NCBI RefSeq assembly: GCF_042453785.1
Contig: NC_091670.1
Span: forward strand, 36,839,501 to 36,903,500
DNA: 64,000 bases
Source of the DNA: Malus domestica
Taxonomy: Eukaryota > Streptophyta > Magnoliopsida > Rosales > Rosaceae
Direction of reading: 5' to 3'
The position numbers were made by a program, and so were the translations under genes. Shown here piece after piece: positions 36,981 through 46,149 of the stretch. The notes beneath the pieces were generated by a model. It worked only from the letters and a program-made list of their open reading frames with translations. It searched no databases and had not been told where the DNA came from. Numbering within the stretch: the stretch's first letter is position 1; every line of letters starts with the position of its first letter.

Positions 36981-37156
36981 TATTTTTTATTTCCTTTAGT
37001 TGTTAGGGTTTCATGAAACTATTTAAACAACTTTTAATATTGTCTTTCGGTTATATTTTCAGTCTATTATCAACCAAAACGATAGTTTTCCTTACATTTG
37101 TTTGTGGAGCGTTTTCAACGAATTATGGGTAAATAAAACACATTTATTTATTTATT

Positions 37157-37384
37157 CTAAAGATAGTTTATTAACCAAGCCATAGCAGAAATACAATTGT
37201 AAGTCCAAGAAAAGACCCACATGATAAGAAAAGCCGAAGCTAAGCCGGCCAATACAGACAAGGAAATTAAAGCAAGGAAACTAATAGTACTGTACAATTG
37301 GTTAGAAAAATTGCTCATTCCATTGCCCATCAGTAGTGTTAGGACAACAAGAACCAAAAAGGGAGGAGGGGGTTCACACTTCAC
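37157..37384 (-). CDS. Hydrophobic ORF downstream of small gene copy B
   Basis: An ORF of 75 codons has two likely membrane segments (FLVLVVLTLLM and TISFLALISLSVLAGLASAF) and ends WTYNCISAMAWLINYL. Its second half is preserved in frame beside copy C (39957-40075) and in decayed form beside copy A (20520-20600). It begins after TTCAGGGTGTGAAG, which could be an acceptor, so it may be a second exon of the small gene or simply a UTR. I do not recognise it. Expression is unknown. Confidence 0.35.
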   Translation of the reverse strand: MKCEPPPPFLVLVVLTLLMGNGMSNFSNQLYSTISFLALISLSVLAGLASAFLIMWVFSWTYNCISAMAWLINYL

Positions 37385-37457
37385 ACCCTGAACACTTTAT
37401 TTAAACCAAGCTACAATATTACATTACATATAGATACGTACTATTTCTTCTTCTTCT

Positions 37458-37870
37458 TCATTCCGACTTTTTAATCATCCATTTACCATCCTTAATATAT
37501 GTATGATAAAACTTGTGATGAACATAATTTGGATATAACGTAATTGCTTCATCTTCATCATTGATAAGTGTAATACCATCATCTGCTATAATCAATCTAA
37601 TAACACCACGCAAATGACTTATCTTGAATTTATACATGAATGATCATCATGGAACCATAAGTTCCAATCGTCATCACAAATATCAACACATCTGGCAGTA
37701 CCCTGAAACTTACAAGTCAGAAAAACACGCATCTTCCAGTCTCCTGAATCATCAATATCTTCGTCGATATAAAGACCTTCATTAGTGAAAGCTGATCCCA
37801 TATCTTTACCACACATCTCGACTGAAACCGTATCACTTGAACAGTTGAACAAGGAAAGCAAGCGAACCAT
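37458..37870 (-). pseudogene. Small unrecognised gene, copy B (7-nt deletion)
   Basis: The start MVRLLSLFNCSSDTVSVEMC at 37870 continues through KDMGSAFTNEGLYIDEDIDD, SGDWKMRVFLTCKFQ and CDDDWNLWFHDDHS. Relative to copy C, 7 nt are missing near 37635, which shifts the frame to an early stop at 37619. Beyond the lesion the original frame is still readable down to TGA at 37458-37460. Trp-45, lost in copy C, is intact here. The TATA box at 37988-37996 is about 120 bp upstream. The gene points left, away from the palindrome centre, divergent from copy C. Confidence 0.8.
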
Positions 37871-37987
37871 CTTGATGATGAACTTGCAGAGGGAGTGAAC
37901 GAACGAGCCCTAGCTATAGCTTCTTCCTCACTTTCTTTGAAGAATAGAAAAGATAGATCGATGAATGAAATGAAAGTGCTTGCAGCC

Positions 37988-37996
37988 CTTTTATAG
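37988..37996 (-). promoter_or_regulatory. TATA box of copy B
   Basis: On the minus strand CTATAAAAGGGCTGCAAGC lies about 118 bp before the ATG. It is identical in context to the box of copy C. Confidence 0.7.
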
Positions 37997-38088
37997 CATT
38001 TTTCTCCCTTGTTGAGGAGGCTTAGTAAAGTATGGAATCTGAAGTGGTAGTAGGAGTATCCCAACTAATTTATAAGCACATGCAAGGT

Positions 38089-39065
38089 TCTTCCTCCCAT
38101 TAATGTGGGATTCATTCTCAACAGCCCCCTCACGTAAGTTAGATTTTAAGTCAAACACGTGGACAACACAAATCGAGTGACGTGGAGCACGTGTGACCGT
38201 TAAGATTCACACATGGGACAATCTGCTTTGATACCATGAAGAAAGTTGAGGTGGGACTTTGTCCTTACATGGTTTGGTACCTCACCGAGGTGGGACTTTG
38301 TCCTCACATTCTCACACGTCCTCTCACGTGTGGCGAATTTTCAAACCTAACACGTGGATAACACGAATTTTCAAACATAACACGTGGATAACACAACTCA
38401 TGTGACATGGAGCACGTATGGCCATAAGGCTTCACTCGTGAGACAACCTACTCTGATATCATGAAGAAAGTTGGGATTCCACTTCCACCATAAAACTAAT
38501 TGGAAATATGAAGAATGACCAACTACTTTATAAGCACATGTATGGTCTATCTTCTTATCAATGTAAGATTCATTTTCAACAGAATCAGACAATTTCTGAT
38601 AAAGAGGAACCTTATCTACATAATTTGTTTGGAATTTGTACGTTTTTTTGATAAAAAGGAACCTTATCTGCGCAATTTTATACGGTACGGTTTCGTTTTC
38701 ATGTTTTAATAATTTTGATTGTGGTCGAACTAGGAATATTTTACTGGAAGGCCGGGGAAGTATAATGGACATTGAGCTAGGTTCGCTATCAAGATATGAG
38801 ATAGACTTCCATTCGGTTCAAATCGATTTCGTTTTCGTTGCACAGACAAGGTTCGTTTTTATTGTCGAGAGAGAGAGGGTGAAGGGAAAGTTTGTTAAAA
38901 ATTAGGTGTAAATTGCTATAAAAATCATATCGGAAATTCATGAAATAAATCATGCAAATAATATATAAAATAGTTGCATATTCATACATAGACAGGGGTA
39001 AGAAAAATCTGAAATTTGAGTGAAGGCAAGTATTTCAAGCTCTGATAATTATAATAGTACGAGAG
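38089..39065. promoter_or_regulatory. Palindrome spacer between divergent copies B and C
   Basis: About 1 kb is not shared between the arms. It holds five CACGTG (G-box/ABRE core) hexamers at 38156, 38188, 38325, 38351 and 38381, two of them in a repeated phrase AACACGTGGATAACAC. It also has two diverged direct repeats (38065-38130 and 38508-38585, TTTATAAGCACATG...ATTCATT...AACAG), and two words resembling the complement of a tRNA-Met primer site (TTTGATACCATGAAG near 38227, CTGATATCATGAAG near 38453). The last hints that part of it is retroelement-derived. Both flanking genes would start outward from it. Confidence 0.55.
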
Positions 39066-39160
39066 GACCTTGCATGTGCTTATAAAGTAGTTGGGATACA
39101 CCTCATACTACCACTTCAGATTCCATACTTTACTAAGCCTCCTCAACAAGGGAGAAAAAG

Positions 39161-39170
39161 GCTATAAAAG
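39161..39170 (+). promoter_or_regulatory. TATA box of copy C
   Basis: GCTATAAAAGGGCTGCAAG lies about 120 bp before the ATG at 39286, mirroring copy B. Confidence 0.7.
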
Positions 39171-39285
39171 GGCTGCAAGCACTTTCATTTCATTCATGGA
39201 TCCATCTTTTATGTTCTTCAAAGAAAGAGAGGAAGAAGCTAGCTAGGGCTCGTTCGTTCGCACCCTCTGCAAGTTCATCATCAAG

Positions 39286-39705
39286 ATGGTTCGCTTGCTT
39301 TCCTTGTTCAACCGTTCAAGTGATACGGTTTCAGTCAAGATGTATGATAAAGATATGGGATCAGCTTTCAATAATGAAGGTCTTTATATCAACAAAGATA
39401 TTGATGATTCAGGAGACTGAAAGATGCGTGTTTTTCTGACTTGTAAGTTTCAGAGTACTGCCAGATGTGTTGATATTTGTGATGACGATTGGAATTTATT
39501 GTTCCATGATGATCATTCAGGTGCCAATTATAAATTCAAGATAAGTCGTTTACGTGGTGTTATTAGATTGGTTATAGCAGATGATGGTATTACACTTATC
39601 AATGATGAAGATGAAGCAATTACGTTATATCCAAAATATGTTCATCACAAGTTTTATCATACATCTATTAAAAATGGTAAATGGATGATTAAAAGGTCGG
39701 AATGA
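39286..39705 (+). pseudogene. Small unrecognised gene, copy C (Trp-to-stop)
   Basis: A 140-codon frame starts MVRLLSLFNRSSDTVSVKMY and ends KNGKWMIKRSE with TGA at 39703-39705. The only obvious lesion is TGA at 39418-39420, where copy B has TGG (DDSGD-stop-KMRVFL). Otherwise the frame is complete: FQSTARCVDICDDDWNLLF, YKFKISRLRGVIRLVIADDG, DEDEAITLYPKYVHHKF. An internal ATG at 39424 would allow a product of 93 residues. No known domain is recognised; the protein is acidic with alternating hydrophobic stretches that suggest a beta-rich fold. Confidence 0.8.
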
Positions 39706-39956
39706 AGAAGAAGAAGAAGAAATAGTACGTATCTATATGTAATGTCATATTGTAGCTTGGTTTAAATAAAGTGTTCAGGGTGTGAAGTGTGAACCCCCAC
39801 CTCTCTTTCTGGTGCTTGTTGTCCTAACACTATTGATGGACAATGGAATGAGCAATTTTTCAAACCAATTCTATTATTACATTAGGTATATCGGATCGTG
39901 TTTCCGACAGATTAAAAATTTCTCCAGTTAAAGGGCTTATAACTCTATTAGTTTCC

Positions 39957-40075
39957 TTGCTTTAATTTCCTCGTCTGTATTGGCGGGCTTAGCTTCGGCT
40001 TTTCTTATCATGTGGGTCTTTTCTTGGACTTACAATTGCATTTCTGCTCTGGCTTGGTTAATAAACTATCTTTAG
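39957..40075 (+). other. Downstream hydrophobic segment beside copy C
   Basis: The frame reads ISFLALISSSVLAGLASAFL and ends WTYNCISALAWLINYL with TAG at 40073-40075. It corresponds to the second half of the ORF at 37157-37384. Its upstream half is interrupted by an insertion of about 77 bp (39877-39953). Substitutions between the arms keep the frame open. Confidence 0.4.
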
Positions 40076-40762
40076 AATGAATAAAAAAATTTGTTTTATT
40101 TACCCATAATTCGTTGAAAATGCTCCACAAACAAGTGTAAGGAAAACTATCGTTTTGATTGATAATAGAATGAAAATATAACCGAAATACAATATTAAAA
40201 GTTGTTTAAATAGTTTCATGAAACCCTAACTAAAGGAAATAAAAATTAAAATATGCCTTGACCCACTAATGTCATTATACGACCGAAATTCATCATATAT
40301 CGTGGCAAAACAACAAGTCTGATTCATCTCATCGTTCCCTGTCCGTAAAAGTATATTGGATAGAAAACGAACTCTAAAAACTCTAAAACACTATTCACCA
40401 CAAAAAACACTATTCGTGTAGAAACTCGCTGTTACGAGCTACTCTTCTAGTCCTACATCACGTTGTCATTCAATCCGTTGTTTTTTTTTTCTTTTTTTTT
40501 CTTTCAATTTGCATTACGTGCACTGCATTTAACCAATTTTTAATGGCATTATAGTTAGAAGGGACTCCGGCATCATTATTCTTTGGATCACCATCCTGAA
40601 AAGCCCCCAAAAGTCCAAGAGTCCCCACAAATAAAAGTGTATTTAGGGTTTCAAATATATTCAGACTCTAATACATATACAAAAGATACATTTACTTAAT
40701 ATACAAGGAAAAAATAAATCTAGGAGATCCTAATCTCACAAATGTAAACCGTTTGACTCACG

Positions 40763-41011
40763 TCAACATGTGCATTTTCTCGAAAGGACTTCAATTTCTG
40801 TTTTGAACGTAAAAGATGTCCAACTCAAATAAAAGTAGTCGTAGATTTCAACTGGGAATTCGTAAGCATCATAGTCACAGTAATAATTTAGGGTGACAAT
40901 ACGAGAAGTCGTAATTATAAAAGCAATATCTTCAGCTGCAGCAGCAGCAAATTCATAGTCTTTAACGGAATCATTCAGAAACATATCATTCTCCATCTGT
41001 ATTGTAACCAA
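40763..41011 (-). pseudogene. SKIP19-like C-terminal tail fragment, right arm
   Basis: TIQMENDMFLNDSVKDYEFA followed by an acidic, tyrosine-rich tail (NYYCDYDAYEFPVEIYDY). It pairs with 34700-34950 in the left arm. It resembles RIQNLLLPNDSIDDYEF in the neighbouring F-box exon, so it is probably a displaced end of another SKIP19-like copy. Confidence 0.6.
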
Positions 41012-41640
41012 ACAAGCTAGTTCTTAGTATCCTGAAAAGTAAACAGATTGAAAAATAGCCAACCACTCGATCGAAAACATAATCTATGTAGTCACCTTTC
41101 CACGATTGAAGTAGAACACTTCACAGTCGTATGATCTGTAAAGCATTCACTACAAAAAGTTCAGCAGATGGACGGTCTCCTAATCAAACTCGCTGTCGGT
41201 CAATCGAATTTTAGTAAAATCATCATAGACACCATTCTCATCTGCGAAGCATCAATGCCCATCATAGCAATCATAGTCATCATACCAGTAATCACCAGAA
41301 AACCCATATGCTCCCATATCATAACCATGTGGTCCATAAGAATATGATGTAGCAAGAAATTCATAGTCGTCAATGGAATCATTTGGGAGCAGCAAATTTT
41401 GAATGCGTTCAACACATCTTTTTCCCAAATCTCCGCTCAGATCAAGATTCAAACAATGGCGCAAATCCAGCGACTCAAGATGTGGACAACAATCAACAAT
41501 TTCTTTCAATCCCTCATTAGTCAGTTGATTCCCGAAAAGTTGGAGGTGGTGCAAATCATGCATCCCTCCAGCGCTAGCAACCGAATCGCAATCTGTTATG
41601 TGACAAGGAACATTGTCAAACTTATTCAACTCATCGTCTC

Positions 41641-41868
41641 TGTAACATCCCATATCGCCCAGGGGAGTGATCCTTAAATGTATATTCTCATCCCTACCTA
41701 GCACGAGGCTTTTTGGGAGCTCACTAGCTTCGGATTCTGTAGGAACTCCAAAGTTAAGCGAGAAGGAGGCCAGAGCACTCCCAGGATGGGTAACCCACTG
41801 GGAAGTTGCTCGTGAGTTCCTAAAAACTAAATCGTGAGGGAATGGTAAGCCCAAAGCGCCCCCCAAGT
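41641..41868 (+). mobile_element. Cassandra-type TRIM LTR with 5S-RNA domain
   Basis: It begins TGTAACATCCCATATCGCCC and contains the 5S-derived stretch AACTCCAAAGTTAAGCGAG, then GGATGGGTAACCCACTGGGAAG. These match the internal control region and 3' half of plant 5S rRNA and are the hallmark of Cassandra LTRs. The usual 3' end (GGGATGTGACA) is missing; the sequence degrades into GGGGTGGGGGG. No second LTR or internal domain is seen. It sits in the coding sequence of the last F-box exon, just before YRDDELNKF on the minus strand. Confidence 0.88.
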
Positions 41869-41939
41869 TCGGGGTGGGGGGGCCAATTTTTTTTATACAT
41901 CCTGTATATAAAATATAAATAAAGAAAATGTAAGAAACA

Positions 41940-42035
41940 TCACAATTAGCTCGTTGGTGCAGTGGAAACGGTTTCACTCTGTTTGTATTGGGGTGGGCAG
42001 TTTGAAACACCTTGTAGGCATTAGTTTTTGCTTTT
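41940..42035 (+). mobile_element. Degenerate tRNA-like (SINE?) segment
   Basis: TTAGCTCGTTGGTGCAG resembles a pol III box A, and GGCAGTTTGAAACACC, 45 bp later, resembles box B. A T-rich tail follows. The spacing fits a tRNA-derived SINE head, but both boxes deviate and no target duplication is established. Confidence 0.4.
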
Positions 42036-43307
42036 TTTAAATCTTTGAAATTAAAGATAAATTACTCTTTAAAATTTTTAAAATTACAAGAATCAAAAGG
42101 AGTTAAAATAATTCAACAAATATTAATTTTGAATGAATTTAAAATTTTCAACTTTAGAAAAAAAAATAACAAAACCTCATGTTAGTGGGAGGTTTATGTT
42201 TAAATTCTTATTTATTTTCAAAAATATTTTAAATAAAAATTCTATAAATAGAAAAAACTTGAGTTTCTTAAATAAAAAACATACAAAGGCCTACGTGTGT
42301 GACAAGAAGCTAGTGAAATTAATGGCCTCAATCTGTCCAAATGCATTTTTTTTTTCTTTTGCTTTTGAAAATAACCTAAAAAAAATAACAAAAACCAGAA
42401 TAATCATAACTTTGTAATCATTTTTCTTTCAACTTCCCAGTCTTTCTATTTCTATTGAATGTTTAAGCAACTATAACTTGGTCCTGAAGATTGTAATTTG
42501 AGGTAACCATAACTTTGAATTTAAATTTTCTTTTCAATAATTTATTTTTAAACTAGGTTATTCTAAAATTTGATTCGCTAGTGTGTGTTGATTCTAGAAA
42601 GAACACAAGAGAACTACTTGGCGTTGTTAAATTATTATATTCGTCAATCAAGTTTTATTATTTTTTACTCTCTTGATCATAAAATTGTATTGCTCTTCAC
42701 TCTCAATCTTGACTGCAAACACTTAGTGCATTTGCGTCTAAAGACATGTGACATATATATTAAGTAATGTTAGTATATCTTTTTTCTTTTGATATTAATT
42801 TTTATTGATATTCGATGAAGAAATAGACTTTTTATGTAATTAGTGAATTCTTTTTACTACATACCAATATACAAAGAGTCGGAGGTCCGAGAACTTTAGG
42901 GCCCCAATTTGAAGACTCGCCTAGGGCTCCCAAATTCTTAAGGTCGGGCCTGACCACTGGGCATTCATTTTGAATGACTTCAAAAGCTGGAAAGCCCCCG
43001 ACCACTTCCATTGAATCCCTTGAGAGTCTGCTTAATGAAACCTCAAGCTCCTCTAACAGAGGAAGATTTGGAGCCACTTTACTCAATCCTTCATCTGATA
43101 AGTCCCAGCAACACATGAGTCGCAAGCATATGATGCCACGACAACTATTGAAATTTTTTAGATTAGTTAGTTACTTAGACGCACAAAAACAGTACACCCA
43201 AAAACAATTTCTACATCGACATATTTAGTCGAAAGGAAATTTCAACATTTTTGTACCAGAAAAGAACACATGATCATGAAACAATTGACAATCTAAAGGG
43301 GCTACTG

Positions 43308-44370
43308 GGCCCTGAGAACACCATCATGAGCAGGGCGAGGGTGAGGAGCATGTTGGCCTTGGCCGGGGGGCCGAAGAGCAAACTAACCACCACGACCACT
43401 ATGGAAGGGACCACGACCACCACGAGTAGCGCCACCACCACGATGAGGACCGGAACGGCCCCGTCCAACAGCAAGAGCAGTGGGTCCATTTTCGAACACA
43501 GTATGGAGCTTTTGACGTCTCTCAGCACCTAAAAGAAGAGCTTCCAGAGCACTGTAAGAAATAGCCTCATCCCGTGCTTGTGCAAAAGTAACGGTGCTTT
43601 CAAACGCAGGGCCAACATTATTTAAAATTATAGCAACAAGATCAGAATCAGAGACTAGAGAACTAGAGAGAGAGAGTATCAGCAAGACAATTGATACGGT
43701 CAAGAAAATCAGCAATAGGTGAATCACCACGATGGGTACTCATAAGCTCACTACGTAGTTGTAGTAGACGACCAGTAGATTGAGAAGCATATTGTTCACG
43801 TAAGCAAGTCGATGCAGAATATGAACTTGTCTTACCAATGAGAGAAGCAAGAACAGTAGGATGAGCGGAACTGTTGATCCACAAAAGCACCATGGCATCT
43901 TGCTGAATCCATGCATCCAATGCAGAATTAACGTCATCAGTGAGTGTGCCTTTATCATCCTGCAAGAAAGCAGGAGGACATTTGTTGGTTCCATCGACAA
44001 AAAACACCAGATTCCGACTTCGAAGCAAGGGCAACATCTGAGCATGCCATAAGGGATAGTTGGTACGGTCTAACTTTATAGTGAGAAAGTTGGAAGCATT
44101 AGAAAGAGAGGAGAGAACAGTGGGGTTGGAGGGACTAGAACTCGACGCCATTGAAAAAAAATTAAAGCTTTTAGTCGTTAGACTTTCAGCTCTGAGATAC
44201 CATAAAAGAGATTTGAAACTGAAAATATAGGACTCGAATTGTATAAGCTCAACTTGATACTGAGTGAGTGTTCGTTCATTCATTCATATATATATAGGAT
44301 TACAATGGATCAGTTTGTTACATTGAAGAGATAAATACAAATATTTGAAAGTATATCAGATAGGAGAAAG
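43308..44370 (-). mobile_element. Copia fragment (element 3): partial LTR and gag
   Basis: On the minus strand a primer-site-like TGGTATCTCAGAGC (44202-44189) is followed by gag from 44151: MASSSSPSNPTVLSSLSNAS, FLTIKLDRTNYPLWHAQMLP, a frameshift near 43670, and then a Gly/Arg-rich tail (GRGRSGPHRGGG). It ends at the palindrome boundary near 43308 with no pol. Part of the 5' LTR may extend to 44388. It lies in the F-box intron. Confidence 0.8.
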
Positions 44371-44397
44371 TTGTGTGGCTGATGGACTGTGGCGCTT

Positions 44398-45226
44398 AGG
44401 GGTGGGCACTTAGAACCGAAAACCGAAACCGAAACACGAACCAAATTGAACCGCACCGAACAGTTTGGTTTTGTGGTTTTGGAACAGTTTCAGTTTTGAA
44501 ACCGAACCGCAACATAGAAAACGGTTTGGTTTCGGTTTTGGCTTTTGAAAACCGCACTGAAATTGAACCGCACCTCAAATATTAATAAACATTTAATTAA
44601 ATGTCCATATTAAATTTCATGTTTTAATTGGTTGTTTATTAGAATCCATGCACTTAGTATGGACACAACCACACTAAAATATCATCATTCATCAGTTTCT
44701 TTCGTTCATTAACTTGAAGGATCTTTGTTATTTTATACCATCACACACACACACATATATGTACAAGGGTGGAATAATCTTGTTATCAAGAGTCGAACAA
44801 TGATCTAATGAAGTCCACTCATTTGAAGCATAATATCGCATATTCTAGTATGAAAGTTTCGCTCATGTTTAATGAATTCAATGTTATTCAACTTGTTTTA
44901 TGTTATACCTTGTACGGGACACCCTTTTGTTGCACAAACATATTTTAACATCACAACTGCATGCAACATGCTAATTGTTTATATAACAAATGTTTTTTTC
45001 TATTGCTAGCTACTAGGAAATGCTTATTAATATGTTAAATTGCAAATTGTACATTTTTTCTTAAAAACCAAACCGAAACCGTTTGAAACCGCACCGAATC
45101 GAACCAAACGGTTTGATTTCATCTTGGTTTTGGCTTCAAAACCGCACCAAACCAAACCGCAAAAAATTTTGATTTCGGTTTTGGTTTCACTCAAAACCGC
45201 ACCGAACCAAACTATGCCCACCCTTA
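44398..45226. mobile_element. hAT-like non-autonomous element, 829 bp, AACCGAAAC-rich
   Basis: The ends AGGGGTGGGCACTTAG and, inward from the right, TAAGGGTGGGCATAG are inverted. The direct repeat GTGGCGCTT flanks it at 44389-44397 and 45227-45235. Both subterminal regions are rich in AACCGAAACCGAACC and its complement. The 8-9 bp duplication suggests hAT. A decayed piece with the same AACCGAA content lies at 58112-58275. Confidence 0.8.
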
Positions 45227-45342
45227 GTGGCGCTTCAATGTTGGAGATGAACTCAAACTCGACGAGGGAGAGTCCGTTTGAATGTGTGCTGACTGAGGAA
45301 TATCTGAAGTGGGCTTATCACTGTATTCATGTGATCTTTTGG

Positions 45343-45540
45343 GGCGCGTTTGGGACTGCTTATCTGCTCATAACACTTCTACTAATAGTTCTTTTATTAA
45401 AAAGAAGTAAAAAGTTTGTACTTCCTGAATAAGCTCAAAAAGGTGTTTCTCTCTTCTAATAAGCAAAACTCAAAAGCAGTTTTATGATTTTCTGCCAAAC
45501 AAAATATAAAGTGCTTTTTCCAAAAGCAATTCCAGTCCAC
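45343..45540. mobile_element. MITE with TTTGGGACTGCTT end
   Basis: The left end reads GGCGCGTTTGGGACTGCTTA and the right end, read inward, TGGACTGGAATTGCTTTTGG, with AAGTGCTTTTTCCAAAAGC near the right side. TIRs are degenerate. A short fragment of the same family in opposite orientation is at about 34005-34045 (GAGCAGATAAGCAGTCCCAA). Confidence 0.6.
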
Positions 45541-46149
45541 CAGTAAAAGTCTTTTTTATTTATTTATATTTGGATTAATATGAGTAAATTATGGATCCAG
45601 GTTGAACAACTCAGTAAATACACAAGCATATGTATTTTACAAATTATCACAAACCCAACTTATTAAGTTAGAGAAATTGAAAGCCTTTCAAAAACTTGGG
45701 AAATTACCATAGCAAAACATATATCTCACCAACCAAACATTTAACAAGCAACGAAAATTAATAAAATACTTATCAGTGATATCCTTAAGGAGATCATCGG
45801 TGCCGAAGTGTTCGACATTAATATAGACCAGAGTACCGCAGCTGCGATCAACGGCAAGGCGGCACATCTTCTCCAAGTTGTACGGCATCTCATCGAGATC
45901 ACCGTCATTGTGCATGTCGATGGTGCGACACATGAGAGGCTGGTTCTTGCAGATGTTGCGCCAAGCCATACACACCCTCTGAACGCTCTCCAAAATCTCG
46001 ATAGCTCCCAGTGGAGACAGTATCAAAACGGTGACGTCCTTTGGAAGTTCCAACCAGTTCCGCCTTTTGCCTCCGGCGGTTCTGGATTTGGATTTAAAAT
46101 TAAGGCGGAGGATTTTCTTGTCTTTTGCTGTTATGATCCTATATGTCGA

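Larger units (their letters stand above)
34072..38088 (+). repeat. Left arm of large inverted duplication
   Basis: This arm is the reverse complement of 39066-43307, allowing for insertions. Anchors are CAGTAGCCCCTTTAGATTG at 34075 against 43305, the F-box exon at 34210-34320 against 43140-43030, the phrase CATACGACTGTGAAGTGTTC at 34409 against 41130, the stretch at 35040-35290 against 40680-40440, and the small gene at 37458-37870 against 39705-39286. Arm-specific insertions are a MITE at 34491-34645 and about 1.5 kb at 35461-36980. Confidence 0.9.
39066..43307 (-). repeat. Right arm of large inverted duplication
   Basis: The partner of 34072-38088. Arm-specific material includes about 77 bp at 39877-39953, the F-box C-terminal exon and Cassandra LTR at 41170-41868, and other sequence to 42956. 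Similarity stops at the edge of a Copia fragment (about 43308) on the outside and at ACCTTGCATGTGCTTATAAA on the inside. Confidence 0.9.
41182..46143 (-). pseudogene. F-box/LRR protein SKIP19-like gene, shattered
   Basis: Exon 1 (about 46143-45776) reads PEPPEAK, then after a frameshift NWLELPKDVTVLILSPLGAI, an F-box, and MHNDGDLDEMPYNLEKMC. A donor-like GATAA|GTATT ends it. Exon 2 (43140-42957) reads LRLMCCWDLSDEGLSKVAPN and PLLEELEVSLSRLSRDSMEV, with another frameshift. The last exon (41640-41182) reads LHHLQLFGNQLTNEGL, CCPHLESLDLRHCLNLDL and an acidic tail. An intact relative would be a substrate adaptor of an SCF ubiquitin ligase. A Cassandra LTR, a SINE-like piece, a Copia fragment, a hAT-like element and a MITE now separate or cut the exons. 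Confidence 0.85.

Noticed and set aside
41755..41835. 5S rRNA gene
   Set aside because: The 5S-like stretch lacks a proper 5' end and is embedded in sequence matching a Cassandra LTR (TGTAACATCCC...), with no tandem 5S spacer, so it is retrotransposon-borne.
41944..42015. tRNA gene
   Set aside because: Box A and box B words are present but no cloverleaf with paired acceptor and anticodon stems can be drawn; treated as a degenerate SINE-like piece.
43274..43532. Thr/Ala-rich and Val/Leu-rich ORFs
   Set aside because: They are other-frame readings of the Gly/Arg-rich tail of the Copia gag on the minus strand.
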